Assembly: GCA_937873275.1 (NCBI GenBank)
Contig: CALMRC010000157.1
Coordinates: 1 to 41,181, forward strand
Direction: 5' to 3'
Length of the DNA stretch: 41,181 bases
Source of the DNA: an uncultured Spirochaetota bacterium
GTDB lineage: Bacteria; Spirochaetota; Spirochaetia; Treponematales; UBA12059
Positions 34,678 through 41,181 of the stretch are shown here, piece by piece; within the stretch, counting starts at the first letter, position 1; the number at the start of each line of letters is the position of its first letter. Below the pieces are notes generated by a model. It made no database searches. It was not told where the DNA came from and worked only from the letters and a program-made list of their open reading frames with translations. The position numbers and the translations under genes were made by a program.

Positions 34678-37308
34678 ATGAAAGGATACCGCGGCCGGCC
34701 GGGCCGCGGGACCCGTACCCCATTCGATGGAGCCTTGGATTTGAGAAACAACGGATCGAGGAGGAGCCCGGGACTTCCCGGACGCGTCGGGATCGTCCTG
34801 GGTGTCCTGGGACTCGTGTCCGCGGCCTTCGTGGTCGCGGGTTTGGCGGCGGAACCCGGCGCGGGATTCCCGGCCTCCGCGGGGAGGCTGCTGACCCGGC
34901 CCCTCGGCTGGGCGGCTCTCAGCCTTCCGGCCTTCCTGTTCGCCGCCGCCCGGGTGCTCTTCCTCCCGGGGTACCGGAAGGACCTCCTCATCCTCCTCTC
35001 CGGGGCGCCCCTTCCCTTCCTGGTCCTGGTGTTTCTCGCACGGTTCCTGGCCGATCCCGATCCTTGGTACGCGGCCTATCCCCTCCTGGAGGCCCTGGGC
35101 CTGCCGGGCACCACGGCCTTGGGAACCCTGGTCCTCCTGCTTTCCCTGGCCCTCCTGGTCCGTCTCAAGGGCCTGGCCTCCCGGGAGGAACCGGGCGAGG
35201 GTGCGGACGATCCGGGGCGGGAAGATCCGACCGCGGACCGGTCCGGGGGACGGTCCCGGGGGCGGACGGTCCCGCCCCGGGAATCCCGGAATCCCCCCGC
35301 GCGGGACACGGACACCGGGACGGGGACCGGGTCGGACATCGGCCCTCCGCGATTCGTCCCCCTGGTGCCCGCCGACGGGGAGGGGCTCTTCCCGGTAACC
35401 GGCCTCGTTTCCCCGGCCGCGCTGGGAACGGAGGAGCCGGGGATCGAGGATCCGGCCGAAGGCTCCGAAGACCGGCCGGAGCCGGACGCGGGGGAGGCGG
35501 AGGTTGCGGACGACCCGGACGAGGAGCCCATCCCCGTGCTCTTCCGCCGGCCCGGGGGCGGGGGAGGGCGGGTCGCGGAAGCCCCCCCGGGTCCGGAACT
35601 CCGGCCGCCCCTCCTGGCCGGGGTGGCGGCGGATCCCACGGCGGAGGCCGAGATGCGGCCCAGCCGGGGGGTTCCGGGGGCCGGAACGTCCGCGGACGGC
35701 GCGGCCGACCAGGGCGGCCGGCATCCCCAGCCCGTCTTCGAGTCCGTGCCCCCGGCCCCCCGGCGCTCCGCCAAGACCCTCCACGTCGCGGCCTACTCGA
35801 TGCCCACGGACATCCTCACGGTCTATCCCGACGGCCAGTACTGGGTCATCGACGACAAGACCCGGAGATCCGCGGACGTCCTCCGGGACACCCTGGCGGA
35901 GTTCAACATCGAGGCGGAGGTCACGGGGATCCGGCGGGGCCCGGTGGTCACCATGTTCGAGATCCTCCCGGCCCCGGGGGTCAAACTCTCCAAGATCGTG
36001 AACCTCCCGGACAACATCGCCCTCCGCCTGGCCGCCTCCAGCGTCCGCATCGTGGCCCCCATCCCGGGCAAGCACGCGGTGGGCATCGAGGTGCCCAACG
36101 ACAAGCGCTCGGTGGTGAGCTTCCGGGAGATCGTGGAGACCGACGTATTCCGGGCTGCCAAGTTCGAGATCCCCCTGGCCCTGGGCAAGGACATCGCCGG
36201 GGAGGTCCAGATCGTGGACCTGACCCAGATGCCCCACCTCCTCATCGCGGGGGCGACCGGGTCGGGCAAGTCCGTCCTGGTGAACTCCATCATCCTTTCC
36301 ATCCTCTACCGGAAGAGCTGGAACGAGGTGAAGCTCCTCCTCATCGACCCCAAGATCGTCGAGCTCAAGCTCTACAACGGGATCCCCCACCTCCTGACCC
36401 CCGTGGTCACGGAGCCCAAGCGGGCCTTCCAGGCCCTCCAGTACTGCATCTGCGAGATGGAGCGCCGGTACAGCCTCCTGGACGGGGTGGGGGTCCGGGA
36501 CATCAAGAGCTACAACCGCCGGATCAAGGAGCGCGAGTTCGCCGCGGAGACGATGCCCTACATCGTGGTGGTCATCGACGAGTTCGCGGACCTCATGGCC
36601 ACAACGGGCAAGGAGCTGGAGAGCACCCTGGCCCGCCTGGCCGCCATGAGCCGGGCCGTGGGGATCCACCTGGTCCTGGCCACCCAGCGCCCCTCGATCG
36701 ACGTGATCACGGGCCTCATCAAGGCCAACATCCCCAGCCGGGTGGCCTTCATGGTGGCCAGCAAGTTCGACTCCCGGATCATCATCGACGCCGTGGGGGC
36801 GGAGAAGCTCCTGGGCAAGGGCGACATGCTCGTGTCCACCGCCCAGGACGCCTTCCCGGTGCGCATGCAGGGCGCCTTCGTCTCCGAGGAGGAGGTGGAG
36901 CGGGTCGTGGGCCACGTGAAGACCCTGGGACAGCCGGACTACATCGACGACGAGATCTTCTTCGACGAGGACGAGGAGGACGGGAGCCTTTCCCTCTTCG
37001 ACGACGAGGGGGACGACCCCCTGTTCGACAAGGCCCTGGAGATCGTCCTCCAGCAGGGCAAGGCCAGCGCCTCCTACCTCCAGCGGAGGCTCAAGATCGG
37101 GTACAACCGGGCCGCCCGCCTGGTGGAGATGATGGAGGAGAAGGGCATCGTCGGCCCCTCCCAGGGCTCCAAGCCCCGGGACGTCATGCGCAACCCCGAG
37201 GTGGCCGGCCGTCCGGACGCGGGCCGTTCCCCGAGGGTGGGGGCCGGCCCGGACCTCGGTTTCGGAGACGACGGGCCCGGGGATCCCGGCGGCGACGGGA
37301 AGGGCTGA
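34678..37308 (+). CDS. ftsK: FtsK/SpoIIIE-type DNA translocase
   Basis: 876 residues from ATG 34678. Four N-terminal helices (about 38-175) anchor it at the septum. An acidic, Pro/Gly/Arg-rich linker (about 180-370) is followed by the motor. Walker A GATGSGKS is at residues 525-532, Walker B VVIDEFADLM follows, and ATQRPSIDVITGLIKANIPS is diagnostic. The C-terminal gamma winged helix (DPLFDKALEIVLQQGKASAS, about 778-840), which reads KOPS-like sites, is intact. A short Gly-rich tail ends the protein. A TTG at 34741 preceded by GGAG is an alternative start (855 residues). It moves DNA during chromosome-dimer resolution and division. purK starts one base after its stop. Confidence 0.94.
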   Translation: MKGYRGRPGRGTRTPFDGALDLRNNGSRRSPGLPGRVGIVLGVLGLVSAAFVVAGLAAEPGAGFPASAGRLLTRPLGWAALSLPAFLFAAARVLFLPGYRKDLLILLSGAPLPFLVLVFLARFLADPDPWYAAYPLLEALGLPGTTALGTLVLLLSLALLVRLKGLASREEPGEGADDPGREDPTADRSGGRSRGRTVPPRESRNPPARDTDTGTGTGSDIGPPRFVPLVPADGEGLFPVTGLVSPAALGTEEPGIEDPAEGSEDRPEPDAGEAEVADDPDEEPIPVLFRRPGGGGGRVAEAPPGPELRPPLLAGVAADPTAEAEMRPSRGVPGAGTSADGAADQGGRHPQPVFESVPPAPRRSAKTLHVAAYSMPTDILTVYPDGQYWVIDDKTRRSADVLRDTLAEFNIEAEVTGIRRGPVVTMFEILPAPGVKLSKIVNLPDNIALRLAASSVRIVAPIPGKHAVGIEVPNDKRSVVSFREIVETDVFRAAKFEIPLALGKDIAGEVQIVDLTQMPHLLIAGATGSGKSVLVNSIILSILYRKSWNEVKLLLIDPKIVELKLYNGIPHLLTPVVTEPKRAFQALQYCICEMERRYSLLDGVGVRDIKSYNRRIKEREFAAETMPYIVVVIDEFADLMATTGKELESTLARLAAMSRAVGIHLVLATQRPSIDVITGLIKANIPSRVAFMVASKFDSRIIIDAVGAEKLLGKGDMLVSTAQDAFPVRMQGAFVSEEEVERVVGHVKTLGQPDYIDDEIFFDEDEEDGSLSLFDDEGDDPLFDKALEIVLQQGKASASYLQRRLKIGYNRAARLVEMMEEKGIVGPSQGSKPRDVMRNPEVAGRPDAGRSPRVGAGPDLGFGDDGPGDPGGDGKG

Positions 37309-37309
37309 G

Positions 37310-38512
37310 ATGGGACTGCGGCGGATCGGTATCCTCGGGGGAGGCCAGCTGGGCCGGATGACCATCGAGGAGGCCCGAAAGTACCCGGCGCACTTCGCGG
37401 TTTTAAGCCCCGACTATCCCTCCCCGGCGGCGGACCTGGCGGACGAGGTGGTGATCGGGGACCTGACGGATCCCGAGGCGGTCCTGGACCTGGGCGGCCG
37501 GGCGGACGTGGTCACCTACGAGATCGAGCACGTCAGCGTGGACGCCTTGAAGGAGCTGGAATCCCGGGGAATCCCCGTCCTGCCGGGCTCCGCCGTCCTC
37601 GAGCGGATCCAGGACAAAGTCTTGCAGAAGCGGCTTTGGGACGAGGCCGGCCTGGCCCAGGCCCCCTGGATCGACCTTCCCGACGACCTGGCCTCCCTGC
37701 CCGCGGACGACCGCGCCGAAGCCCTCCGCTCCCGGGCCGCCCGGGTCGGGGGCTTCCCGGTGGTGCAGAAGCTGCGCCGGGGCGGGTACGACGGCCGGGG
37801 CGTCCGGGTCCTCTCCGGGCCCTCGGACGAACCCCTGCCCGGGCCCAGCTTCCTGGAGGCCAAGGTGGATTTCACGAAGGAGCTGGCGGTGGTCGCCGTC
37901 CGGGCCCCGGGCTCCGTCCCCTCCGCCTACCCCTGCGTCGAGATGGTCTTCGACCCCGCGGCCAACCTCTGCGACTCGGTCCGGGCGCCCGCGGACGAGC
38001 CCCCGGAGATCCTGGAGTCCGCCCTCCGCACGGCCCTGCGCTGCGTGGAGGCCCTGGACCGGGCGGCCCGGGCCGCGTCCCCCGACGGCGCCGGGGCCGT
38101 CGGGGTCTTCGGGGTGGAGCTCTTCCGGACCCGGGACGGGCGGGTCCTGGTCAACGAGGTCGCTCCCCGGCCCCACAACTCCGGGCACTTCACCCAGGAC
38201 GCCTGCACGGCCAGCCAGTTCGAGCAGTTCTTCCGGATCCTGGCGGGCCTGCCCCCGGCCTCGACGGAGCAGTTCCGGCCCGCCCGGATGCTGAACATCC
38301 TGGGCGCCCCCGGGGCCTCCGGGACGCCCGAATACGAGGGCCTGGCGGATGCCCTGGCGGTGCCGGGGGTCACGGTCCACCTGTACGGCAAGCGGGAAGT
38401 CCGGCCCTGGCGCAAGATGGGGCACCTCACCGCCGTCGCGGACACCCCGGAGGAGGCCGCCCGCCGGGCCGAGGCCGCCCGGTCCCGCCTGCGGGTGACC
38501 GGCGGAACCTGA
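37310..38512 (+). CDS. purK: N5-carboxyaminoimidazole ribonucleotide synthase
   Basis: 400 residues of the ATP-grasp fold. It makes N5-CAIR from AIR, ATP and bicarbonate in purine synthesis. The N-terminal GILGGGQLGRM, the ATP-grasp segments (VVQKLRRGGYDGRGVRVL) and the C-terminal VNEVAPRPHNSGHFTQDACT are hallmarks. No purE lies beside it. It follows ftsK by one base (TGAGATG), so translation is probably coupled, although the functions are unrelated. Confidence 0.96.
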   Translation: MGLRRIGILGGGQLGRMTIEEARKYPAHFAVLSPDYPSPAADLADEVVIGDLTDPEAVLDLGGRADVVTYEIEHVSVDALKELESRGIPVLPGSAVLERIQDKVLQKRLWDEAGLAQAPWIDLPDDLASLPADDRAEALRSRAARVGGFPVVQKLRRGGYDGRGVRVLSGPSDEPLPGPSFLEAKVDFTKELAVVAVRAPGSVPSAYPCVEMVFDPAANLCDSVRAPADEPPEILESALRTALRCVEALDRAARAASPDGAGAVGVFGVELFRTRDGRVLVNEVAPRPHNSGHFTQDACTASQFEQFFRILAGLPPASTEQFRPARMLNILGAPGASGTPEYEGLADALAVPGVTVHLYGKREVRPWRKMGHLTAVADTPEEAARRAEAARSRLRVTGGT

Positions 38513-38573
38513 GATCGCCGTCCCCGGGCGATTCCGCACCGCCGAGGAAAGTTCCCTCCCTCCCCCGGGGACG

Positions 38574-38582
38574 TGGTATACT
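38574..38582 (+). promoter_or_regulatory. Extended -10 promoter of glgX
   Basis: TGG-TATACT (38574-38582) fits an extended -10 element; no good -35 box is at the usual distance. The leader would be about 20 nt and contains GAGGAG (38598-38603). Confidence 0.55.
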
Positions 38583-38608
38583 GCGCCTTGCCCATTCGAG
38601 GAGTACCC

Positions 38609-40771
38609 GTGCCCCGGAACGACCTGACCGCGCGACCCGGCCACCCCCGACCCTTCGGGGCCGAACCCCTGGACGGGGGGGTGAACTTCGCCGTCTTCTC
38701 CCGCAACGCCCTCGCGATGACCCTCTGCCTCTACGAGTCCCCGGAGGACTCTGCGGCCTTCCGGGAGATCCCGCTGGATCCCCACCAGAACCGGACCGGG
38801 GACATCTGGCACGTCTTCGTGGAGGGGCTCGGCCCCGGGGCCCTTTATCACTACCGGGCGGAGGGTCCCTTCCTCCCGGAGCGGGGATTCCGGTTCAACC
38901 CGAACAAGGTCCTCCTGGATCCCTACGCGAAGGCCCTGACCGGGGAGTTCACCTGGGACCTCTCCCGGGCCCGGGCCTACGTCCCCGGACGGCCGGAGGC
39001 GGATCTCGGGTTCTCCGAGGAGGACGACGCGGCCTTCGTGCCCAAGTGCGTGGTGGTGGACGACCAGTACGACTGGGAGGGGGACCGGCCCCTCAACTAT
39101 CCCCTGCGGCACTGCGTGATCTACGAGGCCCACGTGCGGGGGCTCACGGCCCACCCCAGCTCCGGGGTCGAGCACCCGGGCACCTTCCGGGGGGTCGTCG
39201 AGTCGATTCCCCGCCTCAAGTCCCTGGGGATCACGAGCCTGGAGCTCCTCCCGGTCCAGGAGTTCGACTCCCTGGACAACCCCCGGAAGAATCCCCGTAC
39301 CGGCGAGCCGCTCCGGCAGTACTGGGGCTACAACACCCTGGCCTTCTTCGCCCCCAAGAGCGGCTACGCCGCCTCCCGGTCCCGGGGAGCCCAGGTGGCG
39401 GAGTTCAAGGACATGGTGAAGGCCCTGCACCGGGCCGGGATCGAGGTGATCCTGGACGTGGTGTTCAACCACACCGGGGAGGGGAACGAGCTCGGGCCGA
39501 CGGTCTCCTTCCGGGGCCTGGACAACTCGATCTGGTACATCCTGGGCGAGGATCCCCGGTATTACAAGAATTTTTCCGGCTGCGGAAACACCCTGAACTG
39601 CAACCACCCGGTGGTGCGCAACTTCATCCTGGACTGCCTGCATTACTGGGTGGTGGAGATGCACGTGGACGGGTTCCGCTTCGACCTGGGTTCCATCCTG
39701 GGCCGGGATTCCAAGGGGCGGCTCCTGGAGAATCCCCCGGTGATCGAGCAGATCGCGGAGGATCCCATCCTGCGGCAGACCAAGATCATCGCGGAGGCCT
39801 GGGACGCCGGGGGCGCCTACCAGGTCGGGAGCTTCCCGGGGGGGCGATGGGCGGAGTGGAACGACCGGTTCCGGGACGACGTGCGGAAATTCTGGCGCGG
39901 CGACCGCCACGAGGTCCGGCACTTCTGCACCCGGATCACCGGTTCCTCGGATCTTTACCTCCGGGACGGCCGCAAGCCCTTCCATTCCATCAACTACGTC
40001 ACAAGCCACGACGGCTTCACCCTCCGGGACCTGGTCACCTACGAGCGCAAGCGGAACCTGGAGAACGGGGAGGGCGAGACGGACGGGCACGACGCCAATT
40101 TCTCCTGCGGGTACGGCTCCGACGGCCCGACCGAGGATCCCGGCATCCTGGCCGTGCGGGAACGGCAGGCCCGGAACTTCCTGGCCACCCTCCTTCTGTC
40201 CATCGGCACCCCCATGCTCCTGGGTGGGGACGAGCTTCTCCGGACCCAGGGGGGGAACAACAACGCCTACTGCCAGGACAACCCGGTCTCCTGGATCGAC
40301 TGGACCCTGGCGGACGGCAATCCGGGGCTCCTGCGTTTCGTCCGGGAGCTGATCGCCCTGCGTCTGCGGCACCCGGCCTTCCGGCGCCCGGAGTTCTTCA
40401 CCGGGAAGGACGCCAACTACAACGCCATTCCGGACATCTCCTGGTACGATCCTTCGGGCAAGTCCCCGGATTGGGCCCGGATCGACCGGGTGATCGCGGC
40501 CCGGATCGACGGATCCCGGGCGGACATCGTGGCGGATCGGGACGACAACGACTTCTTCCTGATGTTCAACGCCTCGGACTCCGCCGTGCGGTTTCGGATC
40601 TGCCCGCCGCCTCCGGATACCCGCTGGCACCTTGCGGTGGACACCGCCCGGCCCTCTCCCGAGGACGTACGGGAACCCGGGTCCGAACCCGTGCTGTCTC
40701 CCCAGGACGAGTACTTCCTGTCGCCGCGCAGCCTGGTCCTCCTCCTGGCCCGGGATCCCGGGGCGCCTTGA
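38609..40771 (+). CDS. glgX: Glycogen debranching enzyme, GlgX/isoamylase type
   Basis: 720 residues. An N-terminal CBM48 domain (about 8-110) is followed by a GH13 catalytic domain cleaving alpha-1,6 branches. The conserved regions are VILDVVFNHTGEGNE (about 280), GFRFDLGS with nucleophile Asp359, IIAEAWDAGG with acid/base Glu396, and SHDGFTLRDL with Asp468. The GTG at 38609 is preferred as start because GAGGAG sits 5 bases upstream and the conserved RPGHPRPFGAEPLDGGVNFA follows. Used for storage glucan turnover; no other glycogen gene is nearby apart from distant galU. Confidence 0.95.
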   Translation: MPRNDLTARPGHPRPFGAEPLDGGVNFAVFSRNALAMTLCLYESPEDSAAFREIPLDPHQNRTGDIWHVFVEGLGPGALYHYRAEGPFLPERGFRFNPNKVLLDPYAKALTGEFTWDLSRARAYVPGRPEADLGFSEEDDAAFVPKCVVVDDQYDWEGDRPLNYPLRHCVIYEAHVRGLTAHPSSGVEHPGTFRGVVESIPRLKSLGITSLELLPVQEFDSLDNPRKNPRTGEPLRQYWGYNTLAFFAPKSGYAASRSRGAQVAEFKDMVKALHRAGIEVILDVVFNHTGEGNELGPTVSFRGLDNSIWYILGEDPRYYKNFSGCGNTLNCNHPVVRNFILDCLHYWVVEMHVDGFRFDLGSILGRDSKGRLLENPPVIEQIAEDPILRQTKIIAEAWDAGGAYQVGSFPGGRWAEWNDRFRDDVRKFWRGDRHEVRHFCTRITGSSDLYLRDGRKPFHSINYVTSHDGFTLRDLVTYERKRNLENGEGETDGHDANFSCGYGSDGPTEDPGILAVRERQARNFLATLLLSIGTPMLLGGDELLRTQGGNNNAYCQDNPVSWIDWTLADGNPGLLRFVRELIALRLRHPAFRRPEFFTGKDANYNAIPDISWYDPSGKSPDWARIDRVIAARIDGSRADIVADRDDNDFFLMFNASDSAVRFRICPPPPDTRWHLAVDTARPSPEDVREPGSEPVLSPQDEYFLSPRSLVLLLARDPGAP

Positions 40772-40802
40772 TTCGGCGCCGCCGAATTCGTACTTTATTC
40801 CC
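40768..40802 (+). promoter_or_regulatory. Promoter of the last gene, leaderless layout, with an overlapping hairpin
   Basis: TTGATT (40768-40773), overlapping the glgX stop, then 17 bp and TACTTT (40791-40796); six bases later is the ATG at 40803. A 7-bp hairpin ATTCGGC-GCC-GCCGAAT (40771-40787) lies between the two boxes and may terminate glgX. Confidence 0.6.
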
Positions 40803-41181
40803 ATGCGCGGAACCGTGAACGACATACTGGAACGACACTTCCGGGCGGGGATCCGTTCCCTGATCCGACACGACGCCCAGGCGTCGTTGCGTCACCTCCG
40901 CGCCGCCGTGGACGCCTGCCCCCCCGAACGGCCCGCGGCCCTGGCCCGGTATCTCTACTGGCTTTCCATCCCCCTCCTCCGCCTGGGAAAGTCGGAGCTG
41001 GCGGTGAAGAGCCTCGTTTCCGCCCAGAAGCTGGAGCCCCGGGGAGCCGCCCGTAGACTCTACCGGCACATGGTCAACGGCTACGGGATGGTGTCCACGG
41101 GATGCGCCGACAAGGACGATTTCCGCGCCTTCTTCAGCATCCAGCTCCGCCGGTACCTGGGGTCCCGGCCGGGCGGCCGGT
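40803..41181 (+). CDS. Partial protein, TPR-like helical repeats, open at the window end
   Basis: 126 codons are visible without a stop. The sequence MRGTVNDILERHFRAGIRSL is followed by helix pairs (ASLRHLRAAVDACPPERPAA, LRLGKSELAVKSLVSAQKLE) with the size and spacing of TPR repeats. No signal peptide. The ATG has no ribosome-binding site and sits directly behind a -10 box. The rest of the gene lies beyond the window, so no function is proposed. Confidence 0.7.
   Translation, partial: MRGTVNDILERHFRAGIRSLIRHDAQASLRHLRAAVDACPPERPAALARYLYWLSIPLLRLGKSELAVKSLVSAQKLEPRGAARRLYRHMVNGYGMVSTGCADKDDFRAFFSIQLRRYLGSRPGGR

Noticed and set aside
34674-34679. GATAAT as a -10 box for ftsK
   Set aside because: It overlaps the ATG at 34678 and has no -35 box at proper distance. 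It would matter only if the TTG at 34741 is the real start, which cannot be decided here.

Overview
The window is GC-rich (about 70% by eye, with G/C-ending codons) and comes from a bacterium with two membranes. It encodes outer-membrane beta-barrels, lipoproteins and a LolA-like protein. A DUF3798-type ABC importer, a deoxynucleoside kinase behind trpS, a TetR/RND/LolA-like/barrel cassette and a Gx-transporter/NusG-II cassette together suggest a high-GC spirochaete (Spirochaetota). This placement is an inference from gene content; no rRNA or tRNA gene is present to test it.

Left part (1-9400). A 62-bp tandem REP-like repeat precedes an orphan PAS-PAS histidine kinase. A minus-strand operon reads tetR, RND exporter, LolA-like protein, outer-membrane barrel. 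Its promoter carries two tandem palindromic operators. trpS and a deoxynucleoside kinase diverge from it and end in a cluster of hairpins that includes a diverged copy of the REP-like repeat.

Middle (9400-20940). A PEGA/FlgD-like/barrel lipoprotein is followed by a minus-strand run read as galU, quinol monooxygenase-like, Fe-alcohol dehydrogenase, Mrp/NBP35 ATPase, DUF134-NifX. Next come an unknown exported protein, an unknown lipoprotein, a four-helix membrane protein, a long-chain acyl-CoA synthetase and a membrane class III nucleotidyl cyclase.

Right part (20940-41181). An AT-rich control region precedes a five-gene ABC importer operon (DUF3798 lipoprotein, twin ATPase, two permeases, one-helix accessory protein) with a small secreted protein behind it. 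leuS and a chemotaxis receptor follow. A compressed minus-strand cassette holds SlyD-like FKBP, NusG-II, Gx transporter and an EcfT-like protein. uppP, ftsK, purK, glgX and a truncated last gene complete the window.

The genes are tightly packed and no stretch over 300 bases lacks a gene. The best candidates for new biology are: the DUF3798 importer with its accessory proteins and AT-rich control region; the TetR-controlled envelope cassette; the cyclase with altered substrate-contacting residues; the Gx/NusG-II/EcfT-like cassette without an ATPase; and a recurrent promoter layout (-35, 16-17 bp, -10, 6-7 nt, start codon, no Shine-Dalgarno) that predicts leaderless mRNAs for at least four genes.
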